From: Maribacter sp. HTCC2170
Lineage (GTDB): Bacteria; Bacteroidota; Bacteroidia; Flavobacteriales; Flavobacteriaceae
DNA: 64,000 nt
NCBI RefSeq assembly: GCF_000153165.2
Contig: NC_014472.1
Location: 617,501-681,500 of the forward strand
Reading direction: 5' to 3'
This document shows positions 36,696 to 45,777 of this stretch, piece by piece. The stretch's first letter is position 1, and each line of letters begins with the position of its first letter. The translations under genes were made by a program, and so were the position numbers. The notes beneath the pieces are model-generated. The model saw only the letters and a list, made by a program, of their open reading frames with translations. It was not told the origin of the DNA and made no database searches.

Positions 36696-37658
36696 ATGCA
36701 CTTTTTAGGCTTTATTTGGAACCCGAACGAAACACTGTTCAAAATAGGATTCCTTCAAATTAAATACTATAATTTATTGTGGATTATTGCCTTCGCCCTC
36801 GGATGGTATATAATGAAACGTGTATTCAACAATGAAAAGAAATCAGTAGAGCAGCTAGATTCCCTTTTTATACATGCAGTTTTGGCAACCATGCTTGGTG
36901 CCAGATTGGGTCATGTTTTCTTTTATGATTGGCCCTATTATAAAAACCACATTGCAGAAATCTTACTACCTATTCGTGAAAACGCTGGTGAGACCCTCTT
37001 TGGAATTATAAATGGTTATGAATTTACAGGCTTTACTGGCTTAGCAAGTCATGGTGCTGCGATAGGCGTAATTATTGGCATGTATCTATATACTAGAAAA
37101 TTTCCTGAGTTTAAATTGCTATGGGTATTGGACCGGGTTGTTATTCCTGTTGCAATCGGGGCATTCTGTGTACGATTGGGCAATTTTTTCAATTCGGAGA
37201 TCAATGGAAAAGTAACTGACGAATCTTTCATTTTCGCCACTAAGTTCATTCGTGATTCCGATGATATGCATCCTTCCAAAGCTTTGGGTGTCACCAAGGA
37301 AAAAACTGTTAATGCGGCATATGATGCTATTCAAAACAATACACAATTCTCAGAGTATCTGGCTCAAATTCCGTACAGACACCCAGCACAATTGTATGAA
37401 GGTGTTTGTTATATTTTTGTCTTTTTGCTATTATATTACTTATACTGGAAGACTGATAAGAAGAATAAACTGGGGTATTTGTTCGGACTATTTCTTGTAT
37501 TGTTATGGACGATTCGTTTCTTCGTAGAGTTTGTGAAGAAAAGTCAAGGTGGTTTCGAGGAATCGCTGGGTCTATTATCTACTGGGCAATGGTTAAGTAT
37601 CCCTTTCATTTTAATAGGTCTCTATTTTATGTTTAGGCCCAGTACAAAGAAGTCGTAA
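36696..37658 (+). CDS. lgt: prolipoprotein diacylglyceryl transferase
   Basis: 320 residues with about seven helices. It attaches diacylglyceryl to the lipobox Cys of prolipoproteins, of which this window has many. Conserved elements are LGARLGHVFFYDW, GLASHGAAIGVIIG and the Lgt signature RLGNFFNSEINGK with Arg, Asn and Glu in place; HPAQLYEG follows near residue 230. A loop of about 50 residues between the signature and HPAQLYE is longer than in E. coli, which is normal for flavobacteria. Confidence 0.95.
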   Translation: MHFLGFIWNPNETLFKIGFLQIKYYNLLWIIAFALGWYIMKRVFNNEKKSVEQLDSLFIHAVLATMLGARLGHVFFYDWPYYKNHIAEILLPIRENAGETLFGIINGYEFTGFTGLASHGAAIGVIIGMYLYTRKFPEFKLLWVLDRVVIPVAIGAFCVRLGNFFNSEINGKVTDESFIFATKFIRDSDDMHPSKALGVTKEKTVNAAYDAIQNNTQFSEYLAQIPYRHPAQLYEGVCYIFVFLLLYYLYWKTDKKNKLGYLFGLFLVLLWTIRFFVEFVKKSQGGFEESLGLLSTGQWLSIPFILIGLYFMFRPSTKKS

Positions 37659-37695
37659 AAAAGGCATTCTTTCATTTATGCTTAATTCTGAATAA

Positions 37696-38187
37696 ATGAT
37701 AAAACTAGATAAGTTGTTTTTCACTGTTTTTGGTCTGTTTGTGTTTTTCTTTTCTTGCAAAGAAGATTCCAAAAAAATAATCAAAACCGAGATGGTGACT
37801 TTTACAAAAGAAGGTACGTTAGCCATTTATAAGGGCCAAACTGATTCTATAGTTGTTAATTTAGATATTGAAATAGCTGAATCTAGCTATGAAACCGAGA
37901 CAGGCCTGATGTATCGTAAGAGTATGGCCAAAAATCAAGGTATGCTTTTTATCTTCCCCGATGTTCGGCAGCATTTTTTCCATATGAAAAACACTGAATT
38001 TGGCTTGGATATTGTTTTTTTGGATGAAAATCTAAAAATTGCCAGCTTTCAAGAAAATGCCAGGCCATTTGATGAAAAGTTATTACCCTCCCAAGTACCA
38101 GTAAAGTATGCTTTGGAAATCAATGCTGGACTATCTGAAAAATGGTTGTTGGAGATTGGTGACAGGGTAGAATTCAATAAATTATGA
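37696..38187 (+). CDS. DUF192 family lipoprotein
   Basis: 163 residues. Lipoprotein signal with lipobox FFSC (Cys21). The DUF192 domain is recognised from the block ETGLMYRKSMAKNQGMLFIFPDVRQHFFHMKNTEFGLDIVFLDEN and the ending ALEINAG...GDRVEF. The domain is found across bacteria and archaea; its role is unclear. The gene overlaps the next one by four bases (ATGA) and follows lgt by 37 bases. Confidence 0.88.
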   Translation: MIKLDKLFFTVFGLFVFFFSCKEDSKKIIKTEMVTFTKEGTLAIYKGQTDSIVVNLDIEIAESSYETETGLMYRKSMAKNQGMLFIFPDVRQHFFHMKNTEFGLDIVFLDENLKIASFQENARPFDEKLLPSQVPVKYALEINAGLSEKWLLEIGDRVEFNKL

Positions 38188-38714
38188 ATTCTAGGAGCTA
38201 CCTCTTATCAAACGAGGAATCGACAAGGTTACATTTTAGAAAAATACAACCTACGGATTTTGAATTATGGCTTCCTTTTTTCCAGGACCCTTCGAGCACC
38301 GAACACTGGAACGAAAAGACCATTGCACCAGATGAGGCTTGTCAACTGTGGTTTGAAAAAGTATTTTACCGGTACAAGAACAATCTGGGTGGCATGAATG
38401 CATTAATAGACAAAAAGACCGAGAATTTTATAGGTCAGTGCGGGCTACTAAAACAGACAGTAGACGAAATGGAGGAGATTGAAATTGGATATTCTCTCCT
38501 TCCTCTATTTAGAAATATGGGCTACGCAACTGAGGCAGCTCAAAAATGTAAGTCCTTCGCTTTCGAGAACGGACTGGCCAAATCCTTGATCTCCATAATA
38601 CATGTTGAAAACAAAGCTTCTCAACAGGTAGCATTAAGAAATGGTATGTCAATTGATAAGACCACAACCTACAAAAACAATCCCGTTCATATCTTTCGGG
38701 TTAATAATCACTAA
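38184..38714 (+). CDS. GNAT family N-acetyltransferase (RimJ/RimL-like)
   Basis: 176 residues. GNAT fold with the acetyl-CoA-binding block LLPLFRNMGYATEAAQKCKSFAF (Q/RxxGxA-type) and IIHVENKASQQVALRNGM, which is the C-terminal motif of RimJ/RimL-like acetyltransferases acting on amino groups. Substrate unknown. Overlaps the DUF192 gene by four bases, so it is translated from the same message. Confidence 0.9.
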   Translation: MNSRSYLLSNEESTRLHFRKIQPTDFELWLPFFQDPSSTEHWNEKTIAPDEACQLWFEKVFYRYKNNLGGMNALIDKKTENFIGQCGLLKQTVDEMEEIEIGYSLLPLFRNMGYATEAAQKCKSFAFENGLAKSLISIIHVENKASQQVALRNGMSIDKTTTYKNNPVHIFRVNNH

Positions 38715-38776
38715 TCCGTATTTTTTGTGGTGTATATAAAAAAAATAGAAAATACAGAAGACAAACCTGGAGCAAC

Positions 38777-40015
38777 ATGCTAGCTAAAGCGCATTGGGCC
38801 ATATTCATAGATAATTCCTCGGAGAAGATTGCTTTTATCGATAATCTGTTCAATGGAAATATTCCTGAAGCACTAATTTCGATAAAAGGTTTAAAGGGTG
38901 CTCTTTTCTCCAAACTGGCTCTACTTAAATTAATTGTTAAAGAAAGTAGGCATGGAGATAGCGGAATTACTGGTAATAGTAAGCAATCATTGCAGACCAT
39001 GTCCAGTGGCGAACAAAAGAGGGTTCTTTTAAATTACTTATTAAATACCAAACCGGACTTCCTGGTATTAGACAATCCCTTTGATAATTTAGATCAAGAT
39101 TTCCAAGTTGAATTCCAAACGACCCTAAAATCACTATCAAAAAATATCATAATAATCCAGATAATAAGTCGAAAAAATGACTTGCTTCCTTTTGTATCCA
39201 ACTATGCGCAACTAAGAGAAAGTGAGTTCTTAAAATTGCCAAAACTAGACAACCTAAATCCAAATGTAAATTTGGAGTATTTTAACGGTTCTATACCTCC
39301 CCCTTTGAAATGGTCGGAATACAAAGACACGATATTAATTGAGCTTAACAAAGTGAATGTGAGTTACGCTGAGAAGCCAATTTTAAAAAATATCTCATGG
39401 CAAATCAACAAAGGTGATTTTTGGGAACTAAGTGGCAAAAACGGAAGCGGAAAAACAACACTTTTATCCATGATTACTGGCGAAAACCCAAAAGGATATG
39501 GGCAAGACCTTTACTTATTTGGATTTAAAAAAGGCAGTGGGGAAAGTGTTTGGGATATTAAAAAGAACATTGGCTATTTTACACCTTCAATGACCGATAA
39601 ATTTACTGGCTATCACTCCGTGGAACATATGATTATTTCAGGCATTCTAGATTCTGTCGGGTTATACGTAAGGCCAACGGAAGCCCAAACTAGATTAGCG
39701 AAAGAATGGTTAAAACTCATTAATTTGTGGGAAATGAAAGATACTCTTTTTCATGATCTCACAATGGGCCAAAAAAGGTTGGTTATGACCACTCGTGCAA
39801 TGATCAAACATCCTTTATTATTAATTTTGGATGAACCGACGGCCGGTCTTGACGATGAATCAGCAATGCTTCTTGTCAACCTTGTAAATAAAATCGCTTT
39901 AGAAAGTTCTTCTGCCATTATCTTTGTTTCTCACAGAAAAGAGCCTGGTTTGTCCCCTACCAATCAATTAATACTTAAAACAAGTGATATGGGTTCCATC
40001 GGTCAGACCTCATAG
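38777..40015 (+). CDS. ModF-like tandem ABC ATPase with degenerate first half
   Basis: 412 residues, soluble. The second half (from about 190) is a complete ABC domain: Walker A LSGKNGSGKTTLL, signature LTMGQKRLVM, Walker B LLILDEPTAGLDD. The first half keeps signature MSSGEQKRVLL and Walker-B-like FLVLDNPFDNLD but has no Walker A; about 60 residues would be missing at its start. No permease gene is near. E. coli ModF (photorepair protein PhrA) has two complete halves; the function of this class is not established. Confidence 0.85.
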   Translation: MLAKAHWAIFIDNSSEKIAFIDNLFNGNIPEALISIKGLKGALFSKLALLKLIVKESRHGDSGITGNSKQSLQTMSSGEQKRVLLNYLLNTKPDFLVLDNPFDNLDQDFQVEFQTTLKSLSKNIIIIQIISRKNDLLPFVSNYAQLRESEFLKLPKLDNLNPNVNLEYFNGSIPPPLKWSEYKDTILIELNKVNVSYAEKPILKNISWQINKGDFWELSGKNGSGKTTLLSMITGENPKGYGQDLYLFGFKKGSGESVWDIKKNIGYFTPSMTDKFTGYHSVEHMIISGILDSVGLYVRPTEAQTRLAKEWLKLINLWEMKDTLFHDLTMGQKRLVMTTRAMIKHPLLLILDEPTAGLDDESAMLLVNLVNKIALESSSAIIFVSHRKEPGLSPTNQLILKTSDMGSIGQTS

Positions 40016-40092
40016 AAATAAAGAGTTTTGGTATATAAAGTAATCATTATGTTTTATTTGTTTTAATATTTTATTCTTTTTGGACTCTTAAC

Positions 40093-40100
40093 TACCTTTG
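40093..40100 (+). promoter_or_regulatory. -7 element (TACCTTTG) upstream of the decayed STAS-like gene
   Basis: TAnnTTTG match 40-60 bases before the remnant coding region. It would be a leftover of the promoter of the dead gene. Confidence 0.3.
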
Positions 40101-40139
40101 CATTGCTCCTCCCCTAGTAAATTCAATAAAATTATCATT

Positions 40140-40372
40140 ACGGCTAAAACATTAGGTTTTCAGTGGTCATTTGTTGGTTGAATTCACTGGGTTTAGAACT
40201 TCTGGCGAAGAAATTTCTGAAGGGATTGAATTTTAGGTCGAAAGTTGCCGGTTTAGCAAAAAAGGAGCCTGAAAATATTATCATGGACTCATCGGGGGTT
40301 GTAGGAAGATTAACCAATTATTTCAGACTTTGTAATAACCTAAGTTTTGAGCCAAATCGGTTTGCAAAGTAA
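40140..40372 (+). pseudogene. frameshifted STAS-like gene, paralogue of the next gene
   Basis: In one frame 40165-40233 reads GHLLVEFTGFRTSGEEISEG, matching NYLVAEFTGIRETTNELEES of the intact gene at 40571. After a shift near 40230 the next frame reads SKVAGLAKKEPENIIMDSSG, which parallels TEVANKCKEHDLYKVLAISR. A stop at 40234 in the first frame and the possible loss of the start codon (ACG at 40140) show that it is dead. A 69-residue frame from GTG 40163 is not a real gene. The rest of the 555-base gap holds a possible -7 element and AT-rich sequence without further features. Confidence 0.72.
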
Positions 40373-40570
40373 TTTCAAAATTGCAGGAATTGCTCCTGAT
40401 AAAATAGTTTTTGCCAACATGTTGTTTTTTAAGACTATTTTTTTTCTGATTTAAGTTATGAAAGCAAGTTGTTTCATAATAAAAATGATACTAAAAAATG
40501 ATTATTAAATATTTGATAAAGTCATTAAATATTTTGTAAGCTATAGATTATAAACACTAAAATAATCAAC

Positions 40571-40951
40571 ATGCCAATTAAACTTGATCTTAGAATTTAT
40601 GATAACTACCTTGTAGCTGAATTTACGGGAATACGTGAAACTACCAATGAATTGGAAGAAAGTATTAGACTTTGGACCGAAGTGGCAAATAAGTGTAAAG
40701 AACATGATTTATATAAAGTATTGGCCATTTCAAGATTAAATAAAATATTGAGCACCTCCAATGCTTTCGCTTTTGCCGAAGCATTCAAGTCTATAGGATG
40801 GAATCCCAGCTATAAACTTGCCGGTGTCGCCTTTAATAAACAATTGTTTTTACAATATCAACGTCAAGTAACTTTTATCAATAATTTTGGTTATCAATGT
40901 AAATCCTTTGGTAATACCAAAGAAGCTAAAAAATGGCTCGAAATAATATAA
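40571..40951 (+). CDS. STAS/SpoIIAA-like small protein
   Basis: 126 residues, cytoplasmic. Alternating pattern of strand LDLRIYDNYLVAEFTG, helix ELEESIRLWTEVANKC, strand KVLAI, helix AFAFAEAF and strand KLAGVAF resembles the STAS-like (SpoIIAA-like) fold often found as single-domain proteins in Bacteroidota. Function unknown; the family may bind lipids or regulate by partner binding. Followed by a strong terminator. A decayed paralogue lies 200 bases upstream, so this is the surviving copy of a tandem pair. Confidence 0.75.
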   Translation: MPIKLDLRIYDNYLVAEFTGIRETTNELEESIRLWTEVANKCKEHDLYKVLAISRLNKILSTSNAFAFAEAFKSIGWNPSYKLAGVAFNKQLFLQYQRQVTFINNFGYQCKSFGNTKEAKKWLEII

Positions 40952-40967
40952 AAAACTCCAATATAAA

Positions 40968-40998
40968 AAAAGGGGCCGCTTATTTAGCGGCCCCTTTT
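40968..40998. terminator. terminator between STAS-like gene and secDF
   Basis: A 13-bp stem (AAAAGGGGCCGCT with AGCGGCCCCTTTT) and a TATTT loop, with A-runs and T-runs on both sides; it suits both converging genes. Confidence 0.88.
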
Positions 40999-41020
40999 AA
41001 TTGAGTTAGTTTTTTTATTT

Positions 41021-43993
41021 TTATTCCTCTTTATCGTTCAAAATTTTCTTTTTCAAAGTATCAAACATAACAGGTGTCGCAATAAACACTGATGAATACG
41101 TACCTACAATAACACCTACTATCATAGCAAACATAAATCCTCTAAGCGATTCTCCTCCAAAAATGAATATCGCCAATAAAACAACCAAGGTTGTTAAAGA
41201 AGTATTTAATGTTCTACCTAACGTACTATTCACAGCTGAATTTATATTATCTCCACCTTTCCAGCCTCTTTCACCAACAATCTCACGTATACGATCAAAA
41301 ACCACCACGGTATCATTCAAAGAGTACCCGATTACTGTTAGAATTGCTGCGATAAAAGCTTGATCAATTTCCATATTAAATGGCATAATCTTTCCGGTTA
41401 TTGAAAAGATTCCTAGAACGATCAACACATCATGGAATACGGCGGTAACAGCACCTAACGAGAACTGCCATTTCCTAAAACGTAAAAGTATGTATAAGAA
41501 TACAACTGCCAACGATCCTATAATGGCCAAAAACGCATTGTTCTTAATGTCATCCGCAATGGTTGGCCCTACTTTAACAGACTGCATAATACCAATTGCC
41601 CTGTCATCGCTACCTACTATAAAATTGGCTTTTGTTGTACCATCTGGTAGGTACTTTTGCAATGAAGTATATAATTTATCTTGAATTTCATTATCTACCT
41701 CAACACCCTCAACATCAACTTTATATGGAGTAGTAATCTTTATTTGATTATTCTCTCCATAAATCTTCACATTGGTACCGCTACCAAAAACCGTATTCAG
41801 TTCCGATGCGATTTCGGAAGCACTAACTTCCTTTTCAAAACGAACCTGATATGAACGTCCTCCTATAAAATCAACACCCTGTTGCAGCCCTGGTCCAAAG
41901 AACAGTGAAAACAAACCAATACCAACCAAAATAAATGAAATTACATAAGCTATTTTACGCTTACTCAAGAAATTAATGCTAATATTCTTGAATAGGTTTT
42001 TGGTCAATGGTGTAGAAAAATCCAGGGTTCTTCCTTTACCGCTCAGGTACCAATCAACCAATAATCTTGTAATAAATATGGCTGTAAACAAAGAAGTAAG
42101 AATACCTATTAATAAGGTTGTTGCAAACCCTTTAATTGGTCCTGAACCGAATAAGAACAATATCAAAGCTGTTAGACCTGTTGTTATATTCGCATCCAAA
42201 ATAGATGAAAGTGCATTACCAAATCCATCAGAAACAGCTTGGGACTTTCCTTTGCCTTTGGCAAGTTCTTCCTTTATACGTTCAAAAATAAGCACGTTAG
42301 CATCAACTGACATACCAATGGTTAATACAATACCAGCAATACCAGGAAGTGTTAGAACCGCGCTCAAACTCGTTAATACTCCAAAAATCAAGAGTATATT
42401 CAACAATAGAGCAATATCCGCGAAGATTCCAGCTTTACCATAATAAAATACCATCCAAACAAGTACGATTGCCATAGCAATCAAAAACGACATAAAACCA
42501 CTATCAATAGCTTCTTGACCCAAAGAAGGTCCTACAACATTTGATTGTATAATCTCAGCCTTTGCAGGTAATTTACCAGCTCGCAAAACATTCGCTATAT
42601 CCTTGGTTTCATCAACAGTAAATGAACCGGTAATTTCAGTACCACCACCAGAAATGCCACCTACTACAGAACAACCAGGTGCAGTGTATACCTTATTATC
42701 CAATACAACTGCAATACCTGTATTGTTAACATTTGCATCGCTGGTCAATTTTTGCCATTCCTTAGCACCTCTTGAGTTCATACTCATACTCACAGCTGGC
42801 TTGCTGAACTGATCATAAGTATCCCTTGCATCACTAACGACATCACCAGCTATTCTAGGTGTACTACTTCTATTTGACTTTAAAGCATATAAATCAAGAA
42901 CCTCTACATTATCCGCTGATGGGCGTTCCCATAAAAACTTGGTAAACTGAATATCAGCAGGTAACAATCTTTGAATTTCAGGCATTCTAAGGTATGCCCC
43001 AACGGTCGCAGTATCTTTTATTGCTGCCCTGAACATTGCATTTGTTCCTGGATTAGCAGGAAGCAAAATATCATATAGAGGATTTACTTGACTTGCAAGA
43101 TCCAATGAATCTGTTGCATCTGACAGCAAAGAATCTAGCTCCGATTCCTCTTTTACAGGCTCTTCTATAGCATCATCAGTCTTTACAATTGACTTAAGTC
43201 TTTCATTAGCGGCAACGATAAAACTTCCAAAACTAGGATTGTTTTGCTCATAAGTTTCCCAGAACTCTAATTGTGCGGTACTGGATAATAATTCCTGAGC
43301 TCTGGCAATGTCTCTGGCTCCTGGTAATTCTACCAAAATACGACCTGAATTTCCTTCACGTTGAATATTAGGCTGCGTAACTCCAAAACCATCTATTCTT
43401 TCTCGTAATACCTCAAAAGCAGAGACTATGGATTCATCAATTTTTCTTCGGATAATTGGTTTTACCTCATCATCCGTCATTTGAAAATTAACCTCATCAC
43501 TAAGTCCTTTGTTTGCAAAAACCTCCGGGGAAGCTAATTTTGAATCGCCTTTAATGTTATCAAAAGCATCAAAGAAAAGGTCAACATAGTTATCATCGCT
43601 ACTCTTAGAAGCAGTATCAGCATCTGCCAAAGCTTTATTAAAAATTGGACTCTTCGTATTATTCGCAAGACCTTTAAGTATATCCTTTACAGAAATCTGT
43701 AGCGTTACGTTAATCCCTCCTTTAAGGTCAAGCCCTTTGTTCAACTCTTTCTTCTTGGCTTCATCATAATTGGTGTAACCTAAAATGGGGTTTCCGCCAA
43801 TAGAATCAAGATACCTAACTTCAAGAGCCTCTCTCTTCGAAACGTAGTTCTCCTCAGCTTCAGTAATTTGATTGGAAGCATAAACTTCTGCATCTTTCTC
43901 AATCTTACCGGTGATGAAAGTGTATGATAATTGATAGATACTAACGAGCCCGAATAAGAAGGCAAAAAGCTTTATAAGTCCTTTATTTTGCAT
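41021..43993 (-). CDS. secDF: SecDF, fused protein-export subunits SecD and SecF
   Basis: 990 residues. SecD part: first helix near 10-25, large periplasmic P1 domain, then GSFTVDETKDIANVLRAGKLPA, GMSVDANVLIFERIKEEL (D4-type motif) and five helices to about 640. SecF part from about 660: DFIGGRSYQVRFE, VIGYSLNDTVVVFDRIRE, TSLTTLVVLLAIFIFGG. Fusion is normal in this phylum. It uses the proton gradient to pull exported proteins across the membrane. Single-gene unit between a strong promoter and a terminator. Confidence 0.96.
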   Translation of the reverse strand: MQNKGLIKLFAFLFGLVSIYQLSYTFITGKIEKDAEVYASNQITEAEENYVSKREALEVRYLDSIGGNPILGYTNYDEAKKKELNKGLDLKGGINVTLQISVKDILKGLANNTKSPIFNKALADADTASKSSDDNYVDLFFDAFDNIKGDSKLASPEVFANKGLSDEVNFQMTDDEVKPIIRRKIDESIVSAFEVLRERIDGFGVTQPNIQREGNSGRILVELPGARDIARAQELLSSTAQLEFWETYEQNNPSFGSFIVAANERLKSIVKTDDAIEEPVKEESELDSLLSDATDSLDLASQVNPLYDILLPANPGTNAMFRAAIKDTATVGAYLRMPEIQRLLPADIQFTKFLWERPSADNVEVLDLYALKSNRSSTPRIAGDVVSDARDTYDQFSKPAVSMSMNSRGAKEWQKLTSDANVNNTGIAVVLDNKVYTAPGCSVVGGISGGGTEITGSFTVDETKDIANVLRAGKLPAKAEIIQSNVVGPSLGQEAIDSGFMSFLIAMAIVLVWMVFYYGKAGIFADIALLLNILLIFGVLTSLSAVLTLPGIAGIVLTIGMSVDANVLIFERIKEELAKGKGKSQAVSDGFGNALSSILDANITTGLTALILFLFGSGPIKGFATTLLIGILTSLFTAIFITRLLVDWYLSGKGRTLDFSTPLTKNLFKNISINFLSKRKIAYVISFILVGIGLFSLFFGPGLQQGVDFIGGRSYQVRFEKEVSASEIASELNTVFGSGTNVKIYGENNQIKITTPYKVDVEGVEVDNEIQDKLYTSLQKYLPDGTTKANFIVGSDDRAIGIMQSVKVGPTIADDIKNNAFLAIIGSLAVVFLYILLRFRKWQFSLGAVTAVFHDVLIVLGIFSITGKIMPFNMEIDQAFIAAILTVIGYSLNDTVVVFDRIREIVGERGWKGGDNINSAVNSTLGRTLNTSLTTLVVLLAIFIFGGESLRGFMFAMIVGVIVGTYSSVFIATPVMFDTLKKKILNDKEE

Positions 43994-44033
43994 TGTTTAA
44001 GTATATTTTATGTGTGCTTTTCTCAACAGCCTG

Positions 44034-44064
44034 CAAATATATGATTTACACTAAGATTTGACAA
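44034..44064 (-). promoter_or_regulatory. secDF promoter
   Basis: On the minus strand TTG (44062-44064), 20-base spacer and TATATTTG (44034-44041), a full match to TTG-N17-23-TAnnTTTG, about 40 bases before the ATG. Confidence 0.75.
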
Positions 44065-44091
44065 TATATTTATGAGTTAATGTAAAAACAA

Positions 44092-44124
44092 AAGCACCCT
44101 AATTAATTAATTAGAGTGCCTTTA
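44092..44124 (-). terminator. mdh terminator
   Basis: Imperfect stem: AAAGCACCCTAATTAA with TTAATTAGAGTGCCTTT, with mismatches at two places; the minus strand continues with TTTTGTTTTT. It ends the mdh transcript ahead of secDF. Confidence 0.7.
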
Positions 44125-44148
44125 TCAAATTTGTTTATAAAAACTAGT

Positions 44149-45075
44149 CTAAACTTCTAGCAGCCCATTGGTTTTAGTCACACCTGCAGCACTTTCCTGC
44201 ATTTTGGTTTTTTCAGCATCTGAAAGTGGCACATCCACAACCTTTTCGATACCATTTTTACCTAAAATCACGGGCACTCCAATGCAAATATCATTTAGGC
44301 CATATTCACCTTCCAACAAGGTTGAGCAAGGGAACATTTTCTTTTGATCACAGGCAATGGCCTGAACCAAAGAAGAAACGGCAGCACCCGGAGCATACCA
44401 AGCACTTGTTCCTAATAATTTAGTCAATGTTGCCCCACCTACTTTTGTATCTTCTACCACCTGATTAAGACGATCTTCAGATAAATACTCTGAAACATTG
44501 ATACTGTTTCTTGTAGCATGTGACGCCAAAGGAACCATACCTGTATCGCTATGGCCACCTATTACCATACCATCAATGTCAGATATAGGAGCTTCCATGG
44601 CTTCTGCCAAACGATACTTAAAACGTGCACTATCCAAAGCACCTCCCATACCTATAATCTTATTCTTAGGCAATCCTGTTGTTTTATGAACTAAATATGT
44701 CATGGTATCCATAGGGTTGCTCACTACAATCAATATAACATTAGGTGAATGTTCAATTAAATTGGCAGATACAGTTTTAACGATTCCCGCATTAATACCT
44801 ATTAATTCTTCCCTGGTCATTCCAGGTTTTCTAGGGATACCTGAAGTGATAACAGCAATATCGCTACCTGCTGTTTTGGAATAATCATTTGTTGTTCCTG
44901 TTATTTTTGTATCAAATCCGTTCAAAGAAGCTGTTTGCATCAAGTCCATGGCCTTGCCTTCAGCATAGCCTTCCTTAATATCCAAAACCACTACTTCAGA
45001 TGCAAAATCTTTAATGGCAATATACTCTGCGCAACTAGCGCCAACAGCTCCTGCCCCTACTACGGTAACTTTCAT
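44149..45075 (-). CDS. mdh: malate dehydrogenase (LDH-like type)
   Basis: 308 residues. Rossmann motif VGAGAVGASCAEYIA, NAD acidic residue in VVLDIKEG, substrate Arg in GIPRKPGMTRE and in LDSARFKY, catalytic His in VIGGHSDTGMVPL and VVSNPMDTMTY. This set belongs to the LDH-like MDH of Bacteroidota, active in the TCA cycle. Monocistronic between promoter and terminator. Confidence 0.96.
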   Translation of the reverse strand: MKVTVVGAGAVGASCAEYIAIKDFASEVVVLDIKEGYAEGKAMDLMQTASLNGFDTKITGTTNDYSKTAGSDIAVITSGIPRKPGMTREELIGINAGIVKTVSANLIEHSPNVILIVVSNPMDTMTYLVHKTTGLPKNKIIGMGGALDSARFKYRLAEAMEAPISDIDGMVIGGHSDTGMVPLASHATRNSINVSEYLSEDRLNQVVEDTKVGGATLTKLLGTSAWYAPGAAVSSLVQAIACDQKKMFPCSTLLEGEYGLNDICIGVPVILGKNGIEKVVDVPLSDAEKTKMQESAAGVTKTNGLLEV

Positions 45076-45110
45076 ATGTTTATAGTTTTAAATTGTAATT
45101 TTTTACCATG

Positions 45111-45118
45111 CAAAAATA
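45111..45118 (-). promoter_or_regulatory. -7 element (TATTTTTG) of mdh
   Basis: TAnnTTTG match 35-43 bases before the mdh ATG. The nearest upstream TTTG is 25 bases away, slightly outside the normal spacing. Confidence 0.45.
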
Positions 45119-45328
45119 CTGAATCCTCGCTGAAAAAAGATGACAAAAATCAGTTTAATCGTTTTTTAAATAATGTATTGAACCACCAATAAAAGGCAGG
45201 GTTTGTTAAAAAAAATAGCGTTTCAACGAAGATTTACAAAATATTTAACCATACATCGATTTTAGACAATACCCAAAGACATAATACCGTTCAAGAAATA
45301 TTAACCCCGAATCAATATTTACCTACTA

Positions 45329-45700
45329 ATGAAAAAGTTATTTTCATTTATTGCAATTGTCAGTATTATACTTGCCAGCAACTGTTCAAGAATTCCAGAA
45401 AACAATGATCCCGTAATTGGTATTTGGACAAGTTTATCCACATTGACCAATAGTGAGACCGGAAAGGTTTCCACTCGCTTCGAATGGATATTCAATGATG
45501 CCTATCTTGGAAGGTATCACATAAAGGAAAACGGAAATGTGGTGGCCAAAACAGATTTTAAATGGCAACAAGAAGATGGCATTTATACCATCTCATACCC
45601 AGGAATGGATAAAGAAGACGATAAGGTTATAATGAAAGAATCTGAAGATCGCGCAACCCTTGAGGACAACAAAGGCAATGTTCTTGCAATAAGAGAATAA
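45329..45700 (+). CDS. small lipoprotein of unknown function
   Basis: 123 residues. Signal peptide with lipobox SNC (Cys19, LASNC). The mature domain (PVIGIWTSLSTLTNSETGKVSTRFEWIFNDAYLGRYHIKENG) resembles the lipocalin-like domains of many Bacteroidota lipoproteins. No partners; the gene is followed by a strong terminator shared with the DUF6588 gene. Confidence 0.72.
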   Translation: MKKLFSFIAIVSIILASNCSRIPENNDPVIGIWTSLSTLTNSETGKVSTRFEWIFNDAYLGRYHIKENGNVVAKTDFKWQQEDGIYTISYPGMDKEDDKVIMKESEDRATLEDNKGNVLAIRE

Positions 45701-45723
45701 ATCTTAAGTCATAAATACAAACT

Positions 45724-45755
45724 AAAAAGCCTTGGCATTTCTGCCAAGGCTTTTT
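45724..45755. terminator. bidirectional terminator
   Basis: A 14-bp stem (AAAAAGCCTTGGCA with TGCCAAGGCTTTTT) with a four-base loop between the small lipoprotein gene and the convergent DUF6588 gene. Confidence 0.9.
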
Positions 45756-45777
45756 TTATATGAGTATTATTGTTTTT

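Noticed and set aside
40163-40372. 69-residue frame starting at GTG 40163
   Set aside because: Its first third does not match anything, while the neighbouring frame matches the STAS-like protein; the whole is better explained as a frameshifted remnant.
41976-42443. 155-residue + strand frame opposite secDF
   Set aside because: Fully within secDF, antisense, with no family resemblance or initiation signal; typical shadow of a long AT-rich gene.
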